Positions 1-8,485 of a DNA stretch of 64,000 nucleotides are shown here, piece by piece (within the stretch, counting starts at the first letter, position 1; the number at the start of each line of letters is the position of its first letter). The position numbers and the translations under genes were made by a program. The stretch is from Salinibacterium sp. (GTDB taxonomy: Bacteria; Actinomycetota; Actinomycetes; Actinomycetales; Microbacteriaceae). Under the pieces are notes generated by a model. It saw nothing but the letters and a program-made list of their open reading frames with translations. It did not search any database and was not told the origin of the DNA. The DNA lies in contig JADGNA010000023.1 in assembly GCA_015234465.1 (NCBI GenBank), forward strand, positions 124,001-188,000, in the 5' to 3' direction.

Positions 1-485
1 ACGGGCGCCGGCGTTGGGTCGCGAGGGTGCCCCAGCCCATGCCGGGCGCCGACTTCGAGGCGCTCGCCTCGGCGGTGCAGGCCCGCACCGGGCACGTGCT
101 CGCCTCGCCAGCGCAGGTGAGCGCCTTCACGGCCAAGCAGGCGCTCGCGGCGCGGATGGTCAGCGACGGCGTCGTGCTCATCGGCGATGCGGCGCACGAG
201 ATCAGCCCCATCGGCGGCCAGGGCCTCAACCTGGGCTGGCTCGAGGCGCGGGCGCTCGCCCGCGTGCTGACGGCGGGGCCGGTCACGCCCGAGGCGCTCG
301 CGGCGTTCGAGGGGCAGCGAGTGCGGGCCACGCGCCGCGCGATCGCGCAGGCGGCGTTCAATACGGCGATGGGCCGTGCGCTGTCGCCGTCGGGGCACGC
401 GGCTCGATCGCTCGCGATCCGCTCGCTCGGCGCTCCGCCGATCTCGCGGCGTCTCGCGGATGCCTTCACGATGCGCACCCTCTGA
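1..485 (+). CDS. FAD-dependent monooxygenase, C-terminal part (cut by left edge)
   Basis: The reading frame is open to the left edge, so the N-terminal Rossmann FAD-binding half lies outside the window and only about 160 residues remain. They carry GDAAHEISPIGGQGLNLGW, the GD motif that contacts the ribityl chain of FAD in the UbiH/PHBH class of aromatic-ring and quinone hydroxylases, followed by the helical C-terminal tail. A GTG at 27 could serve as a start but would remove the cofactor domain, so the gene is taken as partial. The substrate cannot be told. It ends convergently towards the ABC exporter, and a copy of a 21-bp repeat unit follows the stop codon at once. Confidence 0.85.
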   Translation, partial: GRRRWVARVPQPMPGADFEALASAVQARTGHVLASPAQVSAFTAKQALAARMVSDGVVLIGDAAHEISPIGGQGLNLGWLEARALARVLTAGPVTPEALAAFEGQRVRATRRAIAQAAFNTAMGRALSPSGHAARSLAIRSLGAPPISRRLADAFTMRTL

Positions 486-502
486 CTTTCATAACTCAGG
501 AG
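486..502 (+). repeat. solitary copy of the 21-bp AACTCAGGAG repeat
   Basis: CTTTCATAACTCAGGAG begins on the base after the TGA of the monooxygenase gene. It matches the unit that forms two arrays around 47.6 and 48.8 kb (CTTTCACAACTCAGGAG on the minus strand there) at 16 of 17 positions. It is a single copy with no array around it. Confidence 0.6.
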
Positions 503-542
503 GACTCGCGCCGGCGCCCGCGCCATCCGGCCGCGGCGCTCA

Positions 543-590
543 CTTTTCGGCGGCACGCGCGTGCGCTGGCACGAGCATCCCGCCGAAAAG
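543..590. terminator. inverted repeat between convergent genes
   Basis: CTTTTCGGCGG at 543-553 pairs perfectly with CCGCCGAAAAG at 580-590 across a 26-base loop. It lies in the 200-bp gap between two convergent genes, so a bidirectional terminator is the simplest reading. The long loop weakens that call. Nothing else is seen in the gap. Confidence 0.35.
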
Positions 591-686
591 CGAGCGCGGC
601 GAGCCTGCGGTCGTGCCGCGGATGCTGGGCCTCCTCCCGCGGCCGTATCGAAACCCCGTCGAGGCGCCGATAACCCGCCGCGCCTC

Positions 687-2537
687 CTACACGAGCAGCT
701 GGTGCTTCGCGAGGTCGCGGTAGAGCGGCGTGCTCGCCACGAGCTCGGAGTGCGTGCCCTCGCCGACGACGCGGCCCTTCTCAAGCACGACGATGCGGTC
801 GCTGTCGACGACGGTCGAGAGGCGGTGGGCGATGACGATGAGGGTGCGGTGCTCCGCGACGGCGTCGATCGCCTCACGCAGCAGCTGCTCGTTGAGCCCG
901 TCGAGCGAGGAGGTCGACTCGTCAAGCAGCAGGATGGGCGGGGCCGCGAGGAGCGCCCGCGCGATCGCGAGCCGCTGGCGCTCGCCGCCCGAGAGCATGA
1001 CGCCGTCTTCGCCGACCTGCGCGTCGAGGCCGGCGGGGTTACGTTCGAGCACCCCGGTCAGGTTGACGGATGCGAGCACCTCGATGCACGCGGCATCCGT
1101 CGCGTCCGGGGCGCCGAGGGTGAGGTTGTCGCGGATGGTGCCGGCGAGCACCGGGGCGTCCTGCTCGACGTAGCCGATGCGGGCGCGGAGTTCGTCACGG
1201 TCGAGCGAGCGGATGTCGCGGCCCTCCATGCGCACAGCCCCAGCGGTGGGGTCGTAGAAGCGTTCGATGAGGGCGAGGATCGTGGACTTGCCCGCGCCGG
1301 AGGGGCCGACGAGGGCGATGCGCTGCCCGCGGGGCACCGTGAACGACACGTCGTGCAGCACGGTGCGGTCGTGGCCTTCGGTCTCCGTGAGCACGGCGTC
1401 CTCGCCGAGTTCGGCGACGAGCAGCTTCTCGGCCTCGGTCTTGTGGGCCGACTCGGGGTAGGAGAAGTGCACGTGGTCAAAGGTGATGGCGTCGTCGGTG
1501 GCGACCGGCGGGAGCGGCGCGGCGGCAGCATCCTCGTCGCGTTCGCTCGGCAGGTCGATGATCTCCTGGATGCGGCCGAGGGCACCGAGCGCCTGGCTGA
1601 CGGAGGTCACGGCGCCGAAGGCGAGGCCGAGCGGGCTGATGAGCATGAAGAGGAAGAACACGAACATCACGAGTTCGGCGATGCTCGTCTCGCCCGCCGC
1701 GACGCGGAAGCCGCCGATGCCGAGCACCGTGATGAGCGACACCTGCAGGGCGATGCCGGCGACCGGCACGACGAAGGCTGAGACGTTGGCGACCTTGATG
1801 CCCTTGCTCCAGGCGGCGCGCGCGTTGCCGTCGATGGTCTCGTTCTCGCGCTCGGTCGCACCCGCGGCGCGGATCGTGCGGATGGCGCTCAGCGCCCGCT
1901 CGACGGCCGCGGCGAGGTCGCCCACCTTCTCCTGCTGCTGCTGGCTGGCGCGACGGATGCGACCGGAGAGGCCGCCGACGACGGCGATCGATACGCCGAT
2001 CACGAGCACAGTGAGGCCCAGCAGCACGGGGTCGAGGATGAGCATGGCGATGAGGGCGCCGATGAAGATGAGCACGCCGCCGATCGCGTCGACGAGTCCC
2101 TGCGTCATGACGGCGTAGAGGAGGGTCGTGTCGGAGCCGACTCGGGAGACGAGGTCGCCCGTGCGGCGGGTGTCGTATTCGCGGATCGGCAGGCGCAGCA
2201 TCCGTGAGATGAGGCGGCGGCGGGCCGACAGCACGATGCCGGTGCCGGTGCGCTGGAGGAGCCAGTGCTGCACGCCGCTGATGATCGCGGCGATGACGAC
2301 GAGCGCGACGAGCACCCACACGAGCCCGCCGAGGGTCTCGCCCGACTGCACGGCGGTGATGACCTGCCCGATGAGCAGCGGCTGCACGAGTGAGGCGATG
2401 GCGCCCAGGATGCTCAGCACGATCACGACGGCGAGCACGGGCTTGTGCTCCGCGAGGTAGGGGAGCAGCTGGCTGAACTTCGCCCTGGGCCCTTCGGGTG
2501 TTCGCTTCTTGCCTCGTGCGGGCGCGCTCATGCTCAT
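687..2537 (-). CDS. ABC exporter, fused transmembrane and ATP-binding domains
   Basis: A 616-residue half-transporter of the multidrug/lipid exporter type. Residues about 30-330 hold six membrane segments (ABC type 1 transmembrane domain). The nucleotide-binding domain follows, with Walker A GPSGAGKS near residue 410, signature LSGGERQR near 514 and Walker B LLLDE near 534. It should act as a homodimer in the plasma membrane. Start ATG at 2537 has GGAG eight bases upstream; a second ATG follows two codons later. A TAGACT -10 hexamer and an 18-bp perfect palindrome lie upstream, so it may be under repressor control. The cargo is unknown. Confidence 0.9.
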   Translation of the reverse strand: MSMSAPARGKKRTPEGPRAKFSQLLPYLAEHKPVLAVVIVLSILGAIASLVQPLLIGQVITAVQSGETLGGLVWVLVALVVIAAIISGVQHWLLQRTGTGIVLSARRRLISRMLRLPIREYDTRRTGDLVSRVGSDTTLLYAVMTQGLVDAIGGVLIFIGALIAMLILDPVLLGLTVLVIGVSIAVVGGLSGRIRRASQQQQEKVGDLAAAVERALSAIRTIRAAGATERENETIDGNARAAWSKGIKVANVSAFVVPVAGIALQVSLITVLGIGGFRVAAGETSIAELVMFVFFLFMLISPLGLAFGAVTSVSQALGALGRIQEIIDLPSERDEDAAAAPLPPVATDDAITFDHVHFSYPESAHKTEAEKLLVAELGEDAVLTETEGHDRTVLHDVSFTVPRGQRIALVGPSGAGKSTILALIERFYDPTAGAVRMEGRDIRSLDRDELRARIGYVEQDAPVLAGTIRDNLTLGAPDATDAACIEVLASVNLTGVLERNPAGLDAQVGEDGVMLSGGERQRLAIARALLAAPPILLLDESTSSLDGLNEQLLREAIDAVAEHRTLIVIAHRLSTVVDSDRIVVLEKGRVVGEGTHSELVASTPLYRDLAKHQLLV

Positions 2538-2569
2538 GCTGTTCAGCTCCGGGGATCGGTGGCGCGGTC

Positions 2570-2594
2570 GACTGCGGCGCCGCAGTCAAGTCTA
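2570..2594 (-). promoter_or_regulatory. promoter -10 and palindromic operator of the ABC exporter
   Basis: Minus-strand TAGACT (2594-2589) is followed directly by GACTGCGGCGCCGCAGTC (2587-2570), a perfect 18-bp palindrome. It would cover the transcription start. That position is typical of a repressor operator, though an RNA hairpin at the 5' end of the message is an alternative. No regulator gene adjoins it. Confidence 0.5.
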
Positions 2595-2629
2595 CGAGCG
2601 CCTTCCCGTGAGCCTGAGACAATGGGGAG

Positions 2630-3556
2630 GTGACGCATCCCTCCCACAAGGCCGAGACGCAGGGCCGCGGCGTCATCGCGTCCGTGGTCGCGTCGGTGCT
2701 CTTCGGCGCCGTGTACTTCATTCCGGCGGCGCTCGAGGGAATGACGGATGCCGAGGCGGTGTCGTGGCGCATTGTGCTGACGGTCCCGTTCATGGCCCTG
2801 CTGCTGCTGGCGATCCGGTCGTGGGCATCCGTCACGGATGCGTGGGCTCGCCTCCGCGCGAAGCCCTGGCAGGTGCTCGTGCTGGTGCTGAACGCCGCCC
2901 TCCTCGGACTCCAGTTGTGGCTCTTCGCCTGGGCGCCCATGTCGGGACACGGCCTGGATGTGGCTCTCGGGTACCTCTTGATGCCGTTGACCATGGTGGT
3001 CGTGGGGGTGCTGCTGCACGGCGAGAAGCTCGGCGGCGTGCGCATCGCGGCGGTCGCGGCTGCCGTCGTGGGCGTGGGGGCCGCGTTCTTCACCTCGGGC
3101 GGCCTCTCGTGGGCGACCTTCGCGGTCGCGCTCGGCTATCCCCTGTACTTCACGATCCGCAGGGCGATCAGGGTCGATACCCCCGGCGCCATGTGGATCG
3201 AGCTATTGGTGCTCTTCATCCCGTGCCTGTGGTTCGCTGTGGGGCCTGGGGCCTCGGATGGTGAGCGGCCGTGGCTCATGCTCATCGTGTTCGGGGCGCT
3301 CAGCGCGGTCGCGCTCACCCTCTACATCGTGGCGAGCCGCTTCCTGTCGTTCAGCCTCTTCGGCCTCCTCAGCTATGTGGAGCCGATCGTGCTCGTCTTC
3401 GTGGCCCTGCTCCTGCTGGGGGAGGCGATCGAGCCCTCCGAGTACCTCACCTACGTGGGGATCGGCCTGGCGGTGCTCCTGCTGGTGGTCGAGGGGCTGC
3501 TCGTGGCCCGGCGGGAACGTCGACGCTTCGGCGACAGGCCCCTGCCGCCCGGCTGA
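2630..3556 (+). CDS. rarD: EamA-family permease, RarD type
   Basis: 308 residues with about ten hydrophobic segments in two EamA repeats, and the RarD-typical early part (VLFGAVYFIPAALEGMTDAE, then a WRI segment). RarD proteins are drug/metabolite-superfamily membrane transporters. The family name comes from a chloramphenicol-sensitivity phenotype in another species, and the true substrate is not established. The start is GTG at 2630. GACAAT at 2618-2623 sits six bases before it, so the message is probably leaderless. It is divergent from the ABC exporter. Confidence 0.85.
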   Translation: MTHPSHKAETQGRGVIASVVASVLFGAVYFIPAALEGMTDAEAVSWRIVLTVPFMALLLLAIRSWASVTDAWARLRAKPWQVLVLVLNAALLGLQLWLFAWAPMSGHGLDVALGYLLMPLTMVVVGVLLHGEKLGGVRIAAVAAAVVGVGAAFFTSGGLSWATFAVALGYPLYFTIRRAIRVDTPGAMWIELLVLFIPCLWFAVGPGASDGERPWLMLIVFGALSAVALTLYIVASRFLSFSLFGLLSYVEPIVLVFVALLLLGEAIEPSEYLTYVGIGLAVLLLVVEGLLVARRERRRFGDRPLPPG

Positions 3557-3650
3557 CACGCACCTCTGCGCGGCTGGCGGCACCGAGCCGTCGCCACCGA
3601 GCCGTCGCCACCCACCCGTGTGGGGGCATCCGTCTTCTTCGCCGCCGCCC

Positions 3651-3656
3651 TAGTCT
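3651..3656 (+). promoter_or_regulatory. -10 hexamer of a leaderless promoter (XRE-cupin gene)
   Basis: TAGTCT ends six bases before the ATG at 3663, the spacing expected if transcription starts on the A of the start codon. No ribosome binding site is visible. Confidence 0.6.
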
Positions 3657-3662
3657 GGTGTG

Positions 3663-4262
3663 ATGGCCGGGCCAGAAGAATCGCACGCGGATGTCGACCT
3701 TGAGATCGCGGCCCTCGGCGCGCTGCTCAAGGCGGAACGCAAGCGCCAGGGGCTCAGCGTGCAGGCGCTCAGTTCGCGCTCGGGCGTGAGTTTCGGCCTC
3801 ATCAGCCAGCTCGAACGCGGGCTCGGTAACCCGTCCTTCGCGTCGCTGCACCGCCTCTCGACCGCGTTGGGCGTGCCCATGGCGACTCTGCTCGGCGGCG
3901 ACTCCTCGGGCGACGGCGCGGTCGTGCGCGCGGGGGAACGCTTCGCGCTGCCGACCCCGGCGGGCCCCGAGCACCAGCAAGTCGTGCGTGAGCTCATCAC
4001 CCCTCGCGGCCACACGACCATGCAGCTCATCCGCAGCACCCTGCCGCCCGGTTTCTCCAATGAGGGGCAGCCGTTCCGCCACCTGGGCACGGAGTGCGTC
4101 CTTGTGGAGTCGGGCTCGCTCAGGGTCGTGCACGGAGACCGAGAGGTTGTGCTTGAGGAGGGCGACGCCATGACCTACGGATGCTCGGTGCCCCACTGGT
4201 GGGCGAACGCCTCCGACGGCACGACTGTCGTCCTGGGGGCCGTGAGCCCCTTCGAGGCCTGA
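3663..4262 (+). CDS. XRE-family regulator with C-terminal cupin
   Basis: 199 residues. An HTH_XRE domain spans about residues 10-70 (LKAERKRQGLSVQALSSRSG, then SQLERG). A cupin_2 effector domain spans about 110-185 (GTECVLVESGSLRVVHG, ending HWWAN). This is the PuuR/SutR-like architecture, in which the cupin senses a small molecule. The upstream GTG at 3660 adds one residue; the ATG is preferred because of the leaderless promoter. Flanked by rarD, DUF1028 and the peptide transporter, it is a candidate regulator of one of them. Confidence 0.88.
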   Translation: MAGPEESHADVDLEIAALGALLKAERKRQGLSVQALSSRSGVSFGLISQLERGLGNPSFASLHRLSTALGVPMATLLGGDSSGDGAVVRAGERFALPTPAGPEHQQVVRELITPRGHTTMQLIRSTLPPGFSNEGQPFRHLGTECVLVESGSLRVVHGDREVVLEEGDAMTYGCSVPHWWANASDGTTVVLGAVSPFEA

Positions 4263-4266
4263 CGCG

Positions 4267-4929
4267 CTAGGCGCGGAACTTCAGGTCGAGCATCCGGTCG
4301 AGCTCGTCGAGCGGATGCCCGTGGTCGTCGACCCGCAGGTCGACCGCGAGGGCGGGCGGCCAGTCAGTGTCGCGCCCTCCCACGGCAATCTGCAGCGCGG
4401 CGCTCTGTTGCCCGCGGCGGTCGCCCCCTGCCGCGAGGCCGGCGCGGAGCGCGCTGACGGCGCGTCGGGCGATGCCGTGCGCCGCGGCATCCGTCCCGCT
4501 GGCCAGGAGCGAGTCGACCAGGGGCGAGGCGGTGAGGGAGGCGAGCATCCCGTCGACGACCTCGGGGCCGGCGAGGAGGTTGCCGAGCACGAGCATCCCT
4601 GGGGCGGAGCGGTGGCCGGCCCAGTCGCTGCACTCGCTGCCCGTGTGGGCGGCGTGCGTTCCGTCGGCGGCCAGGAGTCCGACCTGGCGGTGGGCGGGGT
4701 CGGCGTCGAGGCGGGGGAGTTCGTCGAGGGCGGCCGCGGGGTTGTGCCCGGATTCGAGCATCCGCAGGAGTGGGCCGCGGAGGCGGGTGTTCGTGTAGGC
4801 CTGGCTCACGACGGCCCCGATGCCGGGGAGCACCGCGGGCACCGCTTTGCCGACGGCGAGGGAGTAGCTCGCGGTCGCGACGGCGAGCGTGCGGCTCGCG
4901 GGGTGGGCGAGGAGCAGGCTGTAGGTCAT
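4267..4929 (-). CDS. DUF1028 family protein
   Basis: 220 residues matching the DUF1028 family along their whole length. The N-terminal stretch MTYSLLLAHPASRTLAVATA and the following GIGAVVSQAYTN segment are typical, and no signal peptide is seen. Family members have an Ntn-hydrolase-like fold and are often encoded beside peptide transporters, but no reaction is established. AAAGGA precedes the start. It is convergent with the XRE-cupin gene (four bases apart) and divergent from the peptide-binding protein, sharing its 160-bp regulatory gap. Confidence 0.85.
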   Translation of the reverse strand: MTYSLLLAHPASRTLAVATASYSLAVGKAVPAVLPGIGAVVSQAYTNTRLRGPLLRMLESGHNPAAALDELPRLDADPAHRQVGLLAADGTHAAHTGSECSDWAGHRSAPGMLVLGNLLAGPEVVDGMLASLTASPLVDSLLASGTDAAAHGIARRAVSALRAGLAAGGDRRGQQSAALQIAVGGRDTDWPPALAVDLRVDDHGHPLDELDRMLDLKFRA

Positions 4930-4980
4930 GGGTCCTTTCGCGGCCGGATGTTGCGATCGTGTTTCTTTGCCTCGCGGGCC

Positions 4981-5033
4981 TTGTCCGCCCGATCAAGCTA
5001 CTCCATAATGATGCAAACATCAGTAGATTGATC
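4981..5033 (+). promoter_or_regulatory. promoter and inverted-repeat operator of the peptide transporter operon
   Basis: TTGTCC (4981-4986) and CATAAT (5004-5009) are separated by 17 bases, a good -35/-10 pair. GATCAAGCTACT (4991-5002) and AGTAGATTGATC (5022-5033) form an inverted repeat matching at 11 of 12 positions that brackets the -10 and the expected start of transcription. This is the layout of a repressor site. The AT content is well above the surroundings. Confidence 0.6.
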
Positions 5034-5089
5034 GAAATGGCCGGACGGTCGCAGTCGACCGCTCACCCGAGAGCTCGGAGGACACCCCC

Positions 5090-6607
5090 ATGAAGTCACG
5101 AATGCTGCTGGCGGGCATCGCCATGACGGGCGTCGCCGCCCTGGCCGCCTGCTCCACGGGGGAGGGGGTGGACCTCGACGGCGCAGATGGCCGCGTGCTC
5201 ACCGCCGCAATCGCGGGCGAACCAGACCAGCTCGACCCGCACAAGACCACCTCGTACTTCTCGTTCCAGGTGCTCGAGAACATCTACGACACCCTCGTCG
5301 AGCCCGACGAGAACCTCGAGATGCAGCCCGCGCTCGCCGAGGACTGGGAACTCAGCGACGACCAGCTCACGTGGACCTTCGAGCTGCGCGAGGGCGTGAC
5401 CTTCCACGACGGCTCCGAATTCACCGCCGATGACGTGGTCTACTCCTACAACCGCATCATCGACGAGGAGCTCTCCAACGCGTGGCGCCTCTCCGCGATC
5501 ACCGACATCACCGCGACGGATGACACGACCGTCGAGATCACGGTCGCCCAGCCGACCCCCAACCTGCTCTCGAGCCTCGGCGGCTTCAAGGGCCTCGCAA
5601 TCGTGAGCGAGGACAACGCGGAGAGCGGCGACATCTCGACCGCCCCCGTCGGCACGGGCCCCTTCTCGCTCGAGAACTACACCTCGGGCGACAGCATCGA
5701 GCTCGTCGCGAACGAGGACTACTGGGGTGGCGCGCCCGAGATCGCGGGCGTCACCTTCCGCTTCATCTCGGAGGGATCGACGGCGCTCGCCGCGCTCAAG
5801 AGCGGTGACGTCGACTGGACCGACTCCATTCCGGCCCAGCAGGTGCAGGGCCTCGAGGGCGACGACACGATCGTGCTCGGCCAGAACCCCAGCAATGACT
5901 ACTGGTACCTCGCCATGAACCAGGCCAAGGAGCCGTGGAACGACGTGCGCGTGCGACAGGCCGTCGCCTACGCGATCGACCGCGACGCGATCGCGCAGGT
6001 CACGAGCTACGGCACGGCCGAGGTCAACCAGCTCGCGATCCCGAAGGCCAGCTCCTGGTACAGCGAGTACGACACCTACAGCACCGACGTGGACCAGGCC
6101 AAGAGCCTCATGGCTGACGCGGGCGTGCCCTCCGCCGAGATGGAACTGCTCGTCTCCTCCGACTACCCGGAGTCGGTCGCGGCCGCCCAGGTCATCGCCG
6201 ACAACCTCGCCGAGATCGGCATCACGGTGAGCATCTCGAGCCCCGACTTCGCGAGCTGGCTCGACGCGCAGAACGCGGGACGCTTCGACATGCTCATGAT
6301 GAGCTGGCTCGGCAACATCGACCCCGACGACTTCTACTACGCGCAGCACCACAGCGCGGGTGGCAGCAACGCGCAGCAGTACTCCAACCCCGAGGTCGAC
6401 GCGCTCCTCGACGAGGCCCGCACCGAGACCGACACGGATGCCCGCAAGGCGCTCTACGACGAGGCCGCAGCGCTCATCGCCGATGACGCCAGCTACATCT
6501 ACCTCTACAACCCCTCGGTCATCCAGGCATGGAGCCCGGAGCTTGAGGACTACGAGGCGCGCGGGGACCGCGCCATCCGCTTCAAGAGCGTCTCGTTCAG
6601 CGACTGA
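5090..6607 (+). CDS. peptide ABC transporter substrate-binding lipoprotein (SBP family 5)
   Basis: 505 residues. A signal peptide ends in the lipobox LAAC, giving a lipidated Cys21. The mature part is a DppA/OppA-type binding protein (SBP_bac_5), with EPDQLDPHKT near the N terminus, NIYDTLVEPDENL after it and the family's AYAIDRDAI segment in the second lobe. It should capture peptides, or other ligands of this class such as nickel chelates, outside the membrane. GGAGG precedes the ATG. It is the first gene of an operon with two permeases and an ATPase. Confidence 0.92.
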   Translation: MKSRMLLAGIAMTGVAALAACSTGEGVDLDGADGRVLTAAIAGEPDQLDPHKTTSYFSFQVLENIYDTLVEPDENLEMQPALAEDWELSDDQLTWTFELREGVTFHDGSEFTADDVVYSYNRIIDEELSNAWRLSAITDITATDDTTVEITVAQPTPNLLSSLGGFKGLAIVSEDNAESGDISTAPVGTGPFSLENYTSGDSIELVANEDYWGGAPEIAGVTFRFISEGSTALAALKSGDVDWTDSIPAQQVQGLEGDDTIVLGQNPSNDYWYLAMNQAKEPWNDVRVRQAVAYAIDRDAIAQVTSYGTAEVNQLAIPKASSWYSEYDTYSTDVDQAKSLMADAGVPSAEMELLVSSDYPESVAAAQVIADNLAEIGITVSISSPDFASWLDAQNAGRFDMLMMSWLGNIDPDDFYYAQHHSAGGSNAQQYSNPEVDALLDEARTETDTDARKALYDEAAALIADDASYIYLYNPSVIQAWSPELEDYEARGDRAIRFKSVSFSD

Positions 6608-6617
6608 CATCCGCGAA

Positions 6618-7586
6618 ATGAGGGGAGTGCTCGAGAACACCACGGTCAGGTTCCTGGCCCGGCGGCTCGCCTACACGGCGGTCGTGCTGGTCGGGGTCAT
6701 GGTCGTGGTGTTCTCGATCGTTCAACTGGTGCCGGGCGACCCCGTGCGCATCGCGCTCGGCACGAGGTACACGGAGGCCTCCTATGAGGCCCTGCGTGCG
6801 GCATCCGGCCTCGACCGCCCCCTGTGGGAGCAATTCGTCGGATACCTCGGAGGGGCACTCACGGGCGACCTGGGCGTGAGCTTCCGCAACGGGGAGCCGG
6901 TCACGGCGGTGTTGCTGGAGCGCCTGCCCGCCACGATCTCCCTCGCGCTCGCGGGCCTCGTGATCGGCCTCGCCGTCGCGCTTCCGGCCGGCATCTACTC
7001 AGCGCTCCGCGAGGGGCGTCTCAGCGACGGCATCGTGCGCATCGCAAGCCAGTTCGGCGTCTCGGTTCCCGACTTCTGGATGGGCATGTTGCTCATCACC
7101 CTCTTCTCCTCGGTGCTCGGCTGGCTGCCGTCCTCCGGCTATGTGGCCATCACGGATGACCCACTCGAGTGGCTGCGCCGGGTCACCCTGCCGGCGATCA
7201 CGATGGGCATCGTGGCGGGCTCGATCATGACCCGGTACATCCGCGCGGCCGTGCTGGATGTCGCGAGCATGGGCTACATCCGCACGGCGCGATCGAAGGG
7301 CCTCGCGCCCAAGGTCGTCACGTTCCGGCACATCGTGCGCAATGCCCTCGTGCCGGTGCTCACCATCACGGGCATCCAGATGGCGACCATGCTGGGTGGG
7401 GTGATCGTCGTCGAGGTGGTCTTCGCCTGGCCGGGGCTCGGCAGGCTCGTCTTCGATGCGGTCGCCTCCCGTGACTACCCGATCATCCAGGGGGCGGTGC
7501 TCCTGATCGCGGTCATGTTCCTGCTCATCAACCTGCTCGTGGACGTGCTCTACGCCGTCGTCGACCCGAGGATCCGACTGTCATGA
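6618..7586 (+). CDS. peptide ABC transporter permease, DppB type
   Basis: 322 residues with about six membrane segments. It has the DppB N-terminal domain and a BPD_transp_1 domain with the coupling-helix (EAA) stretch YIRTARSKGLAPKVVTFRHI. The frame stays open far upstream, overlapping the binding-protein gene. ATG 6618 is chosen because it follows that gene's stop by ten bases and begins the family-like sequence just before RFLARRLAY. A GTG at 6627 is an alternative. It forms the membrane pore with the next protein. Confidence 0.88.
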   Translation: MRGVLENTTVRFLARRLAYTAVVLVGVMVVVFSIVQLVPGDPVRIALGTRYTEASYEALRAASGLDRPLWEQFVGYLGGALTGDLGVSFRNGEPVTAVLLERLPATISLALAGLVIGLAVALPAGIYSALREGRLSDGIVRIASQFGVSVPDFWMGMLLITLFSSVLGWLPSSGYVAITDDPLEWLRRVTLPAITMGIVAGSIMTRYIRAAVLDVASMGYIRTARSKGLAPKVVTFRHIVRNALVPVLTITGIQMATMLGGVIVVEVVFAWPGLGRLVFDAVASRDYPIIQGAVLLIAVMFLLINLLVDVLYAVVDPRIRLS

Positions 7587-8485
7587 CCATGTCAGAGAAG
7601 CAGGCACCCGCCGCCGCGACGCCACCCTCGCGGGGGAGCCTCATCGGCCTGCTGCTGCAGAACAAGGTGACGCTCGCCGGATGCATCGTGCTCCTGATCG
7701 TCGCCGTCGTCGCGATCATCGGCCCTCTCGTCGCGCCCTACGGGGTCAACGCGACCAACGTCGTGAATGCGCTCCAGCCGCCGAGTGCCGAGCACTGGTT
7801 CGGCACGGATGACCTCGGCCGTGACGTCTTCTCGCGCGTGCTCGTCGCGACCAGGGTCTCGCTCCTCGTCGCGGTGGCGAGTGTCGCCTTCGCCCTCGTC
7901 ATCGGGGTCGTCGTCGGCATCGTCTCGGGCTACACGCGCGGCTGGCTCGACACCGTGCTGATGCGCGGCGTCGACGTCATGTTCGCCTTCCCCGTGCTGC
8001 TGCTCGCGATGGCGATCGTCGCGATCCTCGGCCCTGGCCTGCTCACGACGATGCTCGCGATCGGCATCGTCTACACGCCGATCTTCGCCCGCGTGACGCG
8101 CGGCAGCACCCTGAGTGTCGCCGTCGAACCCTTCGTGCAGGCCTCCCGCACGATGGGCACGGGGTCGTTCTTCATCCTGCGCCGGCACATCCTGCCCAAC
8201 ATCACAGGCCCGCTCATCGTGCAGACCTCGCTCTCACTCGCCTTCGCGATCCTCTCGGAGGCCGCCCTCTCGTTCCTCGGCCTCGGCGTGCAGCCGCCCC
8301 AGCCGTCGTGGGGCCGCATGCTCTTCGACGCGCAGGGCTTCCTCGGCATGGCGTGGTGGATGAGCATCTTCCCCGGCGCAGCGATCTTCATCACCGTGCT
8401 GGCGTTCAACCTGGTCGGCGACGGCCTGCGCGACGTGCTCGACCCGCGCCAGCGAACCATCCTCGAGGCAAGGAGGCGGCGATGA
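7583..8485 (+). CDS. peptide ABC transporter permease, DppC type
   Basis: 300 residues with a cytoplasmic N-terminal tail, one membrane segment and a BPD_transp_1 domain. The coupling loop reads FVQASRTMGTGSFFILRRHI, and HWFGTDDLGRDVFSRVL is the DppC hallmark. The ATG overlaps the stop of the preceding permease by four bases, implying translational coupling. A second ATG lies two codons in. Confidence 0.9.
   Translation: MTMSEKQAPAAATPPSRGSLIGLLLQNKVTLAGCIVLLIVAVVAIIGPLVAPYGVNATNVVNALQPPSAEHWFGTDDLGRDVFSRVLVATRVSLLVAVASVAFALVIGVVVGIVSGYTRGWLDTVLMRGVDVMFAFPVLLLAMAIVAILGPGLLTTMLAIGIVYTPIFARVTRGSTLSVAVEPFVQASRTMGTGSFFILRRHILPNITGPLIVQTSLSLAFAILSEAALSFLGLGVQPPQPSWGRMLFDAQGFLGMAWWMSIFPGAAIFITVLAFNLVGDGLRDVLDPRQRTILEARRRR

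Noticed and set aside
3586-3617. Tandem ACCGAGCCGTCGCC repeat after rarD
   Set aside because: Only two copies in a GC-rich gap with no hairpin or neighbouring copies; no support for a function.
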